DNA of 64,000 nt from Byssovorax sp. (lineage in GTDB: Bacteria > Myxococcota_A > Polyangia > Polyangiales > Polyangiaceae), in assembly GCA_025362495.1 (NCBI GenBank), contig JANYGI010000179.1, positions 35,192 to 99,191 of the forward strand, given 5' to 3'. Shown piece by piece: positions 26,101 through 34,160 of the stretch (positions are counted from its first letter, which is position 1; each line of letters begins with the position of its first letter). The notes below the pieces were generated by a model. That model saw only the letters and a list, made by a program, of their open reading frames with translations, was not told the origin of the DNA and ran no database searches. Made by a program: the position numbers and the translations under genes.

Positions 26101-27655
26101 GACGACGCTGCCCTCGGGCCTGCCCGCGGCCCTGCTCGAGCCGGTCGCGGATCCGCTCGGCGATCTGGTCGCGCGCTACGCCCGCACCCACGCGCCGTTC
26201 CTGATCGACGATCTCGCGGCGCGCCTCGGCCTCGGCGTCGCCGTCGCGCGCCAGACGCTCGATCGCCTCGCGGGCGCAGGTCGGGTGATCACCGCCGTGA
26301 TCACCCCGGGCCGCCGCGCTCCCGAGTGGTGCGACGCCGAGGTGATGCGCTCGCTCAAGCGTCGCTCGCTCGCGAAGCTTCGCCGCGAGGTCGAGCCGGT
26401 GGAGCCCGCGGCGCTCGGCCGCTTCCTGCTCGAATGGCACGGCCTGCGTCGCCCGCGCGCCGGCGCCGACGGGTTGCTCACCGTCGTCGAGCAGCTCCAG
26501 GGAGCGCCGCTCCCCGCCTCCGTCCTCGAGGACTCGATCCTGCCCGCGCGCGTCGCCCACTACCGCCGCGGCGATCTCGATCACCTCTCTGCGGCCGGCG
26601 AGATCGTGTGGATGGGGATCGAGACGCTGGGCCCGAAAGACGGGCGAATCGCGCTGTTTCTCGCGGATCAGGCGCCGCTCCTCGCCCCGGTGCGCGAGCC
26701 CGCGGGCGGCGCGCTGCAGGCCCGCCTCCGCGCCCTCTTGCAGCAGCGAGGCGCGCTGTTCTTCTCGGACCTCGTCGCCGCGACCGCGGTGTTTTCGCAC
26801 GAGCTCCTCGGCGCTCTGTGGGACCTCGTGTGGGCCGGCGAGGTCACCAACGACACCCTCGCGCCGCTCCGCAGCCTCCGCGCCGGTGAAGGCACGACCT
26901 CGACGAAGCGCGCTTCGATCCGCGGTCGATCCGCGTTTCAACCGCGCCGCCACGGGCCGCCCGGGAGCGAGGGTCGCTGGTCGCTGATCGCGCGCCCGGG
27001 CCTCGCGCCAGTCTCCGAGACCAGCCGCCGCACGGCCCTCACCCGCGCGCTGCTCGATCGCCACGGCGTGCTCACGCGCGAGGCCGTCGCCGCCGAGGGC
27101 CTCGAGGGCGGGTTCACCTCGATCTACGACGTGCTCAAGGCGATGGAGCAGTCGGCGCGCGTGCGCCGCGGCTACTTCGTGGCCGGCCTCGGCGCGACGC
27201 AGTTCGCCCTGCCCGGCGCCGACGATCGCCTGCGCGCGTGCCGCGATCCGCAGGACGATTCCCGCGTCCAGGTGCTCGCCGCGACCGATCCCGCAAACCC
27301 CTACGGCGCCGCGCTCCCCTGGCCCGAGGACGGCCGCGAGGGCGCCCGCCCGCAGCGCGCCGCCGGAGCGCAGGTGTTCCTCCTCGACGGCCGCCTGATT
27401 GGCTATCTCGGCCGCACCGAGAAAGATCTCCTGACGTTCCTCCCCGACAATTTCAGCGCCACGAGCCGCAGCGCGAAGGCCCTCGCGCAGGGCCTCGCCG
27501 CGCTCGTCGACGATCACGCGCGCCGCACGCTGATCCTCGGCCGGATCGACGGCGACGATCCCGACCGATCCCCGCTCGGGCCGCACCTCGTCGCCGCGGG
27601 GTTCTCGCCGAGCAGCAAGGGCTGGTTCAAGCGCGGCGCGACGCGGCGAACGTGA
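23132..27655 (+). CDS. lhr: Lhr-family large ATP-dependent helicase
   Basis: 1507 residues, the usual size for a full-length bacterial Lhr. Helicase core at about 20-430: FAPTGSGKT (Walker A), DEIHSLVP (DEIH box), GLSATQRP (motif III), TSSLELGIDIGAV and LQRIGRAGHSVG (motifs V and VI). A winged-helix and Lhr-core domain follow to about 850, then the long Lhr C-terminal extension found in the bacterial long forms. Lhr is a 3'-5' helicase with a role in DNA repair. The only sensible start is TTG 23132; no Met occurs in frame for about 70 codons. TATAGT at 23120-23125 would place transcription start close to that TTG. Confidence 0.93.
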   Translation: MPPKKVTPSAALAGFHAPVRAWFEASFPAPTPAQIKGWPPILAGSSALLFAPTGSGKTLAAFLAGIDRVMFSPEPHRSERCRILYISPLKALAADVERNLRGPLAGIARVAEESGVAFRIPSVAIRSGDTPTSERARIARTPPDILITTPESLYLLLTSQARSILASIDTVIVDEIHSLVPTKRGAHLFLSLERLEALRPPGARPLQRIGLSATQRPLDEVARLLGGGEIVGVGGGGTFAPRPVTIVDGGAKKAWDLRVEMPIEDLSRIGQIEAESGPPKRGSRKAPPKRTSIWPSIHPRLVELIRAHTSTMIFANSRRLAERLASAINEAAGEEIALAHHGSVARERRLEIEERLKKGDLPAIVATSSLELGIDIGAVDLVVQIEAPPSVASGLQRIGRAGHSVGAVSRGIIFPKYRGDLLAAAAVTARMMTGTVEETFYPRNPLDILAQQIVAIASDAEIGVDALFALVRRAAPFAELPRGSFEGVLDMLSGRYPSDEFAELRPRLTWDRNEGTIKARDGAKRIAIINGGTIPDRGLYGVYLSSEETRGSRRVGELDEEMVFEARPGEVFLLGASSWRIDEITHDRVLVSPAPGQPGKMPFWHGDRPGRPPELGRAVGALARELLAMPLRDAEKRLQNDHGLDLLAAQNLTRYLADQAAATGDVPSDRAVILERCLDELGDYRVCVLSPFGARVHAPWCTAVLGRLRAAIDGAIEGVWSDDGMVFRLPGADEPPAIEPFLPRADEIEDLVVRNLGASSIFAARFRENAGRALLLPKRRPGQRSPLWSTRKKAADLLAVASRFQSFPLILETYRECLRDVFDLPGLVDILRQIEAKSIRVLTVDSRAPSPFAASLLFSYVASFIYDGDAPVAERRAHALSIDTAELRELLGEANLSELLDPEAITEAALTLQRLDGRRSAESPDGLHDLLLSLGDLSEAEIQRRSTPPEQAPSWIARLAREQRIVPVTVANEPRFIAAEDAARLRDALGTTLPSGLPAALLEPVADPLGDLVARYARTHAPFLIDDLAARLGLGVAVARQTLDRLAGAGRVITAVITPGRRAPEWCDAEVMRSLKRRSLAKLRREVEPVEPAALGRFLLEWHGLRRPRAGADGLLTVVEQLQGAPLPASVLEDSILPARVAHYRRGDLDHLSAAGEIVWMGIETLGPKDGRIALFLADQAPLLAPVREPAGGALQARLRALLQQRGALFFSDLVAATAVFSHELLGALWDLVWAGEVTNDTLAPLRSLRAGEGTTSTKRASIRGRSAFQPRRHGPPGSEGRWSLIARPGLAPVSETSRRTALTRALLDRHGVLTREAVAAEGLEGGFTSIYDVLKAMEQSARVRRGYFVAGLGATQFALPGADDRLRACRDPQDDSRVQVLAATDPANPYGAALPWPEDGREGARPQRAAGAQVFLLDGRLIGYLGRTEKDLLTFLPDNFSATSRSAKALAQGLAALVDDHARRTLILGRIDGDDPDRSPLGPHLVAAGFSPSSKGWFKRGATRRT

Positions 27656-27708
27656 CGCCCGCCGGATCCGTTGGCACGCCCGGGCTCACCTTGTTATGGG
27701 CGTCGTCC

Positions 27709-28395
27709 ATGAATCGCACGCTCGATGTGGCCACCTCGGCGATGGCGACGCTGGTCCGGCTCGCCGCAGGAGCAAAGGTCGGGTCGCCCGGCACCCAGCC
27801 CGCGAAGCCGCTCGAGCTCTACGAATTCGAGGCCTGCCCCTATTGCCGCAAGGTGCGCGAGGCGCTCTCGTGGTTCGATCTCGACGCGATGATCTACCCC
27901 TGTCCGCGCGGCGGCCGCTTCCGCGCCGAGGTCAAGGCCAGGGGCGGAAAGCTGCAATTCCCCTTCCTGGTCGATCCCAACACCGGCACGGAGATGTACG
28001 AGTCGGCCGACATCATTCAGTATCTCGCCGACACCTACCGCGACGGGAGAGTGCCTCTCTCCCTCGGCCCGCTGACGATCGTGAGCGGGAGCCTGGCCGC
28101 CGCCGTTCGCGCCGGAAAGGGCCGCAAGGTGCGCCCCTCGCGCCCGCCGGCGCAGCCGCTCGAGCTCTGGAGCTACGAGGCGTCGGTGTACTCGCGGCTC
28201 GCCCGCGAGGCGCTGAACGATCTGGAGATCCCGTATCTGCTCCACAACGTGGCGGTGAAGAGCGCGAAGCGCGCGGCCTTCACGGCCCGCTCCGGCAAGA
28301 TGATGGTGCCTTATCTCGCCGACCCGAACACCGGGAAAGAGATGCCCGAGTCGGCCGACATCGTCGCGTACCTAGAGTCCACGTACGGCGCCTGA
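27709..28395 (+). CDS. Tandem GST-N/thioredoxin-fold protein with one intact CPYC site
   Basis: 228 residues from ATG 27709. Two GST N-terminal/glutaredoxin-like units: unit 1 at about 40-118 (LELYEFEACPYCRKVREAL, FPFLVDPNTGTEMYESADII) and unit 2 at about 148-228 (LELWSYEASVYSRLAREAL, VPYLADPNTGKEMPESADIV). They are clear internal duplicates. Unit 1 keeps the CPYC redox/thiol site; unit 2 has SVYS, so both Cys are lost. The second unit probably has a structural or substrate-binding role. There is no GST C-terminal helical domain. Confidence 0.85.
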   Translation: MNRTLDVATSAMATLVRLAAGAKVGSPGTQPAKPLELYEFEACPYCRKVREALSWFDLDAMIYPCPRGGRFRAEVKARGGKLQFPFLVDPNTGTEMYESADIIQYLADTYRDGRVPLSLGPLTIVSGSLAAAVRAGKGRKVRPSRPPAQPLELWSYEASVYSRLAREALNDLEIPYLLHNVAVKSAKRAAFTARSGKMMVPYLADPNTGKEMPESADIVAYLESTYGA

Positions 28396-28458
28396 TCTCG
28401 CCGCGGCGAATCGACCCGACTTCGGCTATAGTCCCGGATCCCCGACCAGGAGCTTCCC

Positions 28459-29373
28459 ATGACTTCCTTGCGCCCCTCCGTCCTCGTCCTGCTTCTCACC
28501 GCGTCCGCCGCCTGCTCGGCCAGCAACGGCACCGGCGTCCTCGGCACCGGGACCGGCAGCGGCGGCTCCGGCGGCGCCTCCAGCACCGGGGCGACAGGGG
28601 CGGCCGTCTCCACCGGCGAAGGCGTCGGCGGCAGCTTCACCACCGGCGTGGGCGGCGGCGGGACGGGCGGCTCGACGCCCCTCATCGCCGAGGTCTGGGG
28701 CCAGAGCCCGGACACGCTGTACAAGCTCGATCCGACGAACAACGCCGTCACCACCATCGGCAAGTTCAAGGGCTGCGACGGCGGCATCATCGACATCGCC
28801 CTCGACAAGGACTCGAACCTCTACGGCACGACGACTGGCACCCTCGTCCACATCGACAAGGTCACGGCCCAGTGCACCTTGATCGCCAGTGGCTCTTACC
28901 CGAACTCGCTCTCGTTCGTCCCCGCCGGCACGGTCGATCCGGCCAAGGAGGCGCTCGTCGGCTACCTCGGATCGCAGTACATCCGCATCGATCCGGTCAC
29001 GGGCAAGGTGACGACGATTGGCCAGCTCAGCGGCGGCTACTCGTCGAGCGGAGACGTGGTGTCCGTCAAGGGCAAGACGTTCCTCACCGCCAACGGCTCG
29101 GACTGCGTCAACGGCGACTGCCTGCTGGAGATCAACCCGAAGACGGGCGATCTCGTCAAGAACTGGGGCGAGGTCGGCTACAACGCCGTCTTCGGACTGG
29201 CCTTCTGGGCCGGCAAGGCCTACGGCTTCACCGATCCGGGCGATGTCTTCGAGATCAGCTTCACGATGACGGGGATCACCAGCAAGAAGATCACGATCCC
29301 GGGCAACCCGAAGCTGCAATTCTGGGGCGCCGGCTCGACGACGTCGGCCCCGGCCGACCCCGTCGCTCAGTGA
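28459..29373 (+). CDS. Lipoprotein with a propeller-like repeat domain
   Basis: 304 residues. Lipobox LTASAAC (Cys near 19) and then a 55-residue Gly/Ser/Thr linker typical of myxobacterial surface lipoproteins. The mature domain has repeats of the form LYKLDPTNNAVTTIGKF, LVHIDKVTAQ, YIRIDPVTGKVTTIGQL and LLEINPKTG, as in beta-propeller blades. TATAGT at 28427-28432 and AGGAGC six bases before the ATG are a plausible promoter and ribosome-binding site. Function unknown. Confidence 0.8.
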   Translation: MTSLRPSVLVLLLTASAACSASNGTGVLGTGTGSGGSGGASSTGATGAAVSTGEGVGGSFTTGVGGGGTGGSTPLIAEVWGQSPDTLYKLDPTNNAVTTIGKFKGCDGGIIDIALDKDSNLYGTTTGTLVHIDKVTAQCTLIASGSYPNSLSFVPAGTVDPAKEALVGYLGSQYIRIDPVTGKVTTIGQLSGGYSSSGDVVSVKGKTFLTANGSDCVNGDCLLEINPKTGDLVKNWGEVGYNAVFGLAFWAGKAYGFTDPGDVFEISFTMTGITSKKITIPGNPKLQFWGAGSTTSAPADPVAQ

Positions 29374-29377
29374 TCCG

Positions 29378-30046
29378 CTACATCAGGAGCTTCGTGTAGT
29401 GGGCGCGCAGCCACCACTCGATCTGTCTGCGCCGCTGGTAGCCCGGTAGCTGGGCGAAGGTCTGCAGGGCCTCGTGAATGGCCCGCTTCGCCCCCTCGCC
29501 GTCGCCGCGACTCTGGCGCACGCGCGCGAGCTGGGTGTAGCCCTCGACCGTCGAGCTGTTGATTCCCACGTAGCGATCGAGCGCGTCCTCGGCCTCTTCG
29601 AGGCGCCCGAGCTTCACCAGGGCCTCGGCCGCGACGCGGAACGGCTCGCCGTAGAGCAGCCGCGGCTCGACCTCGACCGCGCGAATCAGCGGCTCGAGCG
29701 CGCCCTCGGGGTCGCCGGAGCGCAGCCGCCCGAGCCCGGTGAGAAAGAGCAGCTCCGGATCGTCCGGGTGCCGCGCCCGCGCCTCGTCGAGCAGCACCAG
29801 CGCCGACCGAGGCTGGAGCCGCGCGATGTAAATCCGCGCCAGATCGCGCCGCGCCGTCACGTTCGACGAGTTGACGGCAATCTGCCCCTTCAGGGCCCGG
29901 ATCCGCCCCATCGTCGACCAGAGCACGAACGGATCGGGCAGCCACGGCCGCGCCACGAAGAAGACGACCGCCCCCACCATCACCCATGGCCGCGCCAGAG
30001 CGAAGGAGAGAAAGAACATCGCGAGGTAATACGTCCAGTAGCCCAC
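29378..30046 (-). CDS. Membrane-anchored TPR protein
   Basis: 222 residues with a GTG start at 30046. Two N-terminal hydrophobic segments (about 3-18 and 22-36) precede TPR units from about 60 (RDLARIYIARLQPRSALVLL, LLFLTGLGRLRSGDPEGALEP, AAEALVKLGRLEEAEDALD). It ends with a basic region containing RRRQIEWWLRAHYTKL. A protein-interaction adaptor at the inner membrane is the likely role. Last gene of the long minus-strand run; 80 bp separate it from the VOC gene. Confidence 0.75.
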   Translation of the reverse strand: MGYWTYYLAMFFLSFALARPWVMVGAVVFFVARPWLPDPFVLWSTMGRIRALKGQIAVNSSNVTARRDLARIYIARLQPRSALVLLDEARARHPDDPELLFLTGLGRLRSGDPEGALEPLIRAVEVEPRLLYGEPFRVAAEALVKLGRLEEAEDALDRYVGINSSTVEGYTQLARVRQSRGDGEGAKRAIHEALQTFAQLPGYQRRRQIEWWLRAHYTKLLM

Positions 30047-30126
30047 GCGGGCATCCTACGTCGGCCAGCGCCGAAATAGCCACGTGAAGCTCGGAAGATT
30101 GTCGGGGCGCGCCGCGCGCGTCGCGA

Positions 30127-30537
30127 TTAGCCAGCCGATCGACGGAGAACAGCGGCGACCTCGGCGTACTCGTACGAGGTTATCTCGCAGGGGTTCCCGT
30201 CGGGATCGGCGAAATAGAGCGACCACGAGACCTGATGATCTTCGAGCTCGATCGGGTGGCCGAGCGCGGCGGGGAGATACGATTGCCAGGCGAGGAAATC
30301 GCGGGCAGTCGCGGCGAAGGCGATGGTGGCGTGGCGCTTCCCGGCGGGGCGGGCGAACAGGGCGATGTGGACCGTGCCCGACGCGTTGGCGAGGGTGAGC
30401 GGGCCGCCCCCGGCCTCCCATAACACCAGATCGGGGACCCGCACGAGGCCGAGGATCCTGGCATACCAGGCCTCCGCGGCGTCGCGATCGAGGACATGGA
30501 CGTGGACGTGATCGATGGCCGTGAGAGCAGGAATCAT
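30127..30537 (-). CDS. VOC-superfamily (glyoxalase/dioxygenase-like) protein
   Basis: 136 residues, a single vicinal-oxygen-chelate unit: IDHVHVHVLDRDAAEAWY at the start, then FLAWQSYL and the closing SWSLYFADPDGNPCEITSYEY. His in DHVHVH and Glu in CEITSYE fit metal-ligand positions of the fold. The family covers glyoxalases, fosfomycin-resistance enzymes and extradiol dioxygenases; the substrate cannot be told. It begins 36 bp after the ATPase gene on the same strand. Confidence 0.85.
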   Translation of the reverse strand: MIPALTAIDHVHVHVLDRDAAEAWYARILGLVRVPDLVLWEAGGGPLTLANASGTVHIALFARPAGKRHATIAFAATARDFLAWQSYLPAALGHPIELEDHQVSWSLYFADPDGNPCEITSYEYAEVAAVLRRSAG

Positions 30538-30573
30538 TTCATCGCTTTCCGGAAGGCCGCGAGCCGCGGACTG

Positions 30574-31617
30574 TCAATGCATCACCGCGCCGGCGCCCTG
30601 GTGGATCTCGACAGGGCCCGTCGCCGTCATCCGCCGCAAAGCCAGCACCCAGCTCGCGTCGCAGCCGCTCACGACAGCGGGTGACGAGGTGCTCACGATC
30701 CACTGCACGCGCGGGAGCGCCCGGCGCAGGAGCGCGGGCAACGCCGCTTGCGACGCCAGGTCCTGCTGCGACTCGATATCGTCGATCAGGATCACCCCCT
30801 CGGCCTCGCGAGGATCCTTGTCGGGGTACGCGGCGGCGAGCGCGCGGAGGGCGAGCGCGCCGAAGGCGATCCGGTGGCGGATGCGGCGCGGGAGCTCGTC
30901 GAGCTCGACGCTGCGGCCATCGTCGTCGAACGTCGGCTCGAGGCGCGCCGAGTCGATGCCTTTGAGCTCCACGCCGGTGTCTTCGAGGAGCGCGGCGAGC
31001 ACCTCGCGCAGCGCCTTCGCGAAGGTATCGAATCGACCGGGCTCGGCGCCGCTCGACCGCGCGAGCGCCGCGGCGATGCCCGCGAACGCGAGGACTTGCT
31101 TCGTCTCGCGGGTGAGATCGGCGTGGGTCGCGTCGTCGAAGCTCACCGCGGCGCGGACGTCGTGGCGGAGCCAGGTGCGCGCGGGCGCCGCGAGGAGCAC
31201 CGGCGCCCGCGAGAACCAGCGCGCTCCCGAGAACGAGGTGAAGGCGAAGCCGCCCTCGGCGGCGCGGCGATCGAAGAGCGTCTGTTCACGGCGACGGAGG
31301 ACGACCTCCTCGTCGCGCTCGGCCTCGAGGCGCGCGTTGGGGTTGAGCACGCGGAGCCGGTGGGGACGCGCGGGATCGTCGTCGCCGAGGATCCAGTCGG
31401 CCACCGCGAACGCGGGAGGGCCGCCGGGTCGCGCCGTCTGCACCACGGCGTGGCCGGGCCGCGTGGCGGCGATCGCCGCGAGGATCGCGGTCTTTCCGAC
31501 GCCGTCTCCGCCGTAGAGGACCACGAGGCGCCGCGGCGCGCCGCGCTCGTCGTCGAGCGGGAGGATCAGGTCTTCCTGCGCGGACGCGCCGGAGAGTCGA
31601 ATCTGCGAGAGCAGCAC
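30574..31617 (-). CDS. AAA/ABC-like ATPase of unknown role
   Basis: 347 residues with a GTG start at 31617, 11 bp after the RND exporter stop; no upstream in-frame ATG is available before that stop. Walker A is YGGDGVGKTAIL near residue 35-45 and Walker B is GVILIDDIES near 275. The C-terminal VQWIVSTSSPAVVSGC resembles the H-loop/switch region of AAA_15/AAA_21-type ATPases. There is no membrane segment. It is not a recognisable exporter ATPase; tight linkage to the RND gene suggests, but does not show, a joint role. Confidence 0.75.
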   Translation of the reverse strand: MLLSQIRLSGASAQEDLILPLDDERGAPRRLVVLYGGDGVGKTAILAAIAATRPGHAVVQTARPGGPPAFAVADWILGDDDPARPHRLRVLNPNARLEAERDEEVVLRRREQTLFDRRAAEGGFAFTSFSGARWFSRAPVLLAAPARTWLRHDVRAAVSFDDATHADLTRETKQVLAFAGIAAALARSSGAEPGRFDTFAKALREVLAALLEDTGVELKGIDSARLEPTFDDDGRSVELDELPRRIRHRIAFGALALRALAAAYPDKDPREAEGVILIDDIESQQDLASQAALPALLRRALPRVQWIVSTSSPAVVSGCDASWVLALRRMTATGPVEIHQGAGAVMH

Positions 31618-31628
31618 CGAGGGCGATG

Positions 31629-34160
31629 CTACCCCACTTCGGGCGCCGCGGCTCGCGCGGCGCGCGGGCGCTGATCCAGCCAGTACAGCCCGGCGGGAAG
31701 GACGAGCACCGCGGCCCCGAGACAGGCTATCTCGCCGAGCACCGCCGCGACACCGAGGCTCCGCACCGCGAGGTTCATCGAGCTCACCAGGGCCAGATAC
31801 CCGAGCGTCGTCGTCAGGCTGCAGAGGATCACCGCGCCGCCCGTCTCGCGCAGCGCGAGGACGACGCTGCCGGGGCCCTCGCGGCGACACCGTTCCACGA
31901 TGTTGACGGCGTAGTCGGCGCCGATCCCGAAGGTTACCGGCAGGGCGATGAAGTTCAGGAAATTCAACCGCACCTTCATCAGCACGAGGAGCCCGCCGAG
32001 CCAGGCGATGCCCACGAGGAGCGAGGCCAGCACGTACAGGGCATGACGCCGCCCGCGGAACGCGAACAGCACCACCACGAGGGTGGCCAGGAACGAGAAC
32101 GAGACCGCCGGCGGCACCGCGGCGAGGATCGCGCCCCACATGTCCGCGTAGATCACCGCGCGACCCGAGCCGAGGACCACGCTCCGGTCGGGGAGCGCGG
32201 TGCTGCGATAAGCGTCGGCCCAGCGGAGCAGATAATGAGCGTCCTCGGTGTCCTCGGCCGGGCTGATGTAGACGATCCGGCCCCGGGTTCCATCGAGCTC
32301 GGTGAACGGGCGAGCGATCTCGGGCGGCAGGTCGGCCATGGCGAAGGGCCGGAGATCCGCGGGCGGCAGGTAGGGAGCGATGGAGTCGAACGCCGCGTCC
32401 GAGATCAGATGACGGCGGCGCGCGCGCTCGACGCGGGCCTTGATCTCCAGCAGCAGCGCGATCTTCTCCGGCTGGCGCTCCGGCACGAAGTCCTCGAGGG
32501 CGTGGAGATCCTCGAAGGGCCGTTGCCCCGGCGGCGCGGCGTCGCGGCGGGCGTACAACGCCGCTCGCAGCGGCGCCACCTGCTCGGGGCGATCGACGAG
32601 GATGGCCATCGCGTCGGAGCCGACATAGCCGGTGATCTCGTCGGCGAGGGCCTTGTTGCGGGACTCCTCGGCGCGCGCCCCCAGCTCGTTGCGGAGGTTT
32701 TTCATGTCGTACTCCATCGGATCCCGACGGATGTACTGCACGACGCTCACCGCGCCGAGCGCGGCGAGGCCCAGCCCGATCACGGCGATCGTCCCGGGAA
32801 ATCGCGGCACGAGCCACGCGAAGGGGCGGCCGAACGCGCCCGCGAACGAGCTGCGGAATCGCCCGAAAGGGCCCTTCGGAGCGCTGGACTCGAAGGGCGC
32901 TACCCGCTCCATCACCACCAGCAGGCTCGGCATCACCAGGTAGGTCGCGAGCCAGCACAGCAGCATGCCCGCGCCGCCGATGACGCCGAAGTCGCGAAAG
33001 CCGCGGAACTCGGTGATCATCAGCGATCCATAGGCCGCGGCGGCCGCTGCGCAGGCGCCGAGAGTGGCAACCCAGGTCTCGGCGTGGGCTATCCGCACCG
33101 AGTCCGCCACGCCGGAGCCGCTCTTGCGAGCCTCCAGATACCGGGCAAGATAGATGATCCCGGCGTTGATGCCGTTGCCGGCGACGATGGTGAACAGGAA
33201 CCCGGTGGCCAGGTTGAGGTGGCCAATCGTCAGCTCGGTGAAGCCGAACGTCCAGGCGACGCCGACGAGGATGGTGACCAGCATCGCCACCATCGAGCGG
33301 ATGCGGAGAAAATAGAGGAAGACCACGCCGCCAATCAACGCGACGCCGGTGAGGCCGACCTCGATCAGATCGCGGTTGATCGCCGAGATCTCCGCGTTGC
33401 CGCTGTAGAGATCCCCGGCGAGGCCGTACGTCATCGAGGGGTGATACGACGCGAGCGATACCCGCTCTATCGCACCCTTGACCCGCCGGAGCGCCTCGGT
33501 GCTGCGGCCGAGATCGCTGCCCATCACCTGCGAGCGCGCGGCGACGACGAGGACCTTGCCGTCCTTCGACTGGTAGTAGCCGTCGGGGAAGCGCTCGCCG
33601 AGATCGCCTGTGGCGCCGAAGCGAGCGCGGATCTCGGCCAGATCGAGGGCCTTCGGCGGAGGCTCGGAGTCGAGCCAGGCGCCCGTCTCCCGGGCGACCT
33701 CGTACTCGGTGCGAGCGTCGATGTCGTCGCGCAGCCGGGCGAGATCCTCAACCCCGGCGTAGAGGCCGGCGCGGGGGCCGAGGAAGCCTTTCGCCTCGTG
33801 GAGGCCGTCCTCGACGCTGCCAATCCACGGGCTCCCGAGCTTCTCGAGCTCGATCACCAGCGCGTCGCCGGCCTTGCGCAAAGCCTCCTTCGGCGCCGGG
33901 CCCGCCGGGCCGTCGCCGGCGTGGAGCACGACGAAGAGGGTTGAAACACCCGCCGTCTTCCCGGCGACCCGGGACAGCTCGACCACGCTGGCGCGCCCCT
34001 CCGGCAAGAGGTGCTCGAACCCGGTGAGCAAGCGCAGGCGGAGCGCGAGCGCGCCGGAGGCGACGGTGAGGACCAGAGCGGCCAGCAGGACCTGAAACGG
34101 CCTCTCGATCTGGAGCGTCGCGAGGCCGTGGAAGAACCTGTCACGAGGTGCCGTCGTCAC
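31629..34160 (-). CDS. RND/MMPL-family exporter, possibly for lipids
   Basis: 843 residues with a GTG start at 34160, overlapping the 3' end of the upstream hydroxylase gene by 20 bp. The layout is RND: TM1 at about 25-45, a large periplasmic loop, a five-helix block (GVALIGGVVFLYFLRIRSM, FLFTIVAGNGINAGIIYLARY), a second TM/loop unit and a final helix block (FIALPVTFGIGADYAVNIVERC). The two GNGINAGI / GIGADYAV segments are the duplicated core helices. Size and features fit the HpnN-like/MMPL lipid branch more than drug pumps. No adaptor or outer-membrane partner is encoded nearby. Confidence 0.85.
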   Translation of the reverse strand: MTTAPRDRFFHGLATLQIERPFQVLLAALVLTVASGALALRLRLLTGFEHLLPEGRASVVELSRVAGKTAGVSTLFVVLHAGDGPAGPAPKEALRKAGDALVIELEKLGSPWIGSVEDGLHEAKGFLGPRAGLYAGVEDLARLRDDIDARTEYEVARETGAWLDSEPPPKALDLAEIRARFGATGDLGERFPDGYYQSKDGKVLVVAARSQVMGSDLGRSTEALRRVKGAIERVSLASYHPSMTYGLAGDLYSGNAEISAINRDLIEVGLTGVALIGGVVFLYFLRIRSMVAMLVTILVGVAWTFGFTELTIGHLNLATGFLFTIVAGNGINAGIIYLARYLEARKSGSGVADSVRIAHAETWVATLGACAAAAAAYGSLMITEFRGFRDFGVIGGAGMLLCWLATYLVMPSLLVVMERVAPFESSAPKGPFGRFRSSFAGAFGRPFAWLVPRFPGTIAVIGLGLAALGAVSVVQYIRRDPMEYDMKNLRNELGARAEESRNKALADEITGYVGSDAMAILVDRPEQVAPLRAALYARRDAAPPGQRPFEDLHALEDFVPERQPEKIALLLEIKARVERARRRHLISDAAFDSIAPYLPPADLRPFAMADLPPEIARPFTELDGTRGRIVYISPAEDTEDAHYLLRWADAYRSTALPDRSVVLGSGRAVIYADMWGAILAAVPPAVSFSFLATLVVVLFAFRGRRHALYVLASLLVGIAWLGGLLVLMKVRLNFLNFIALPVTFGIGADYAVNIVERCRREGPGSVVLALRETGGAVILCSLTTTLGYLALVSSMNLAVRSLGVAAVLGEIACLGAAVLVLPAGLYWLDQRPRAARAAAPEVG

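Noticed and set aside
23900..27586. Minus-strand open frame of about 1,200 codons inside lhr
   Set aside because: Antisense to the clearly conserved Lhr helicase and composed of Arg/Glu/Gly/Ala runs.
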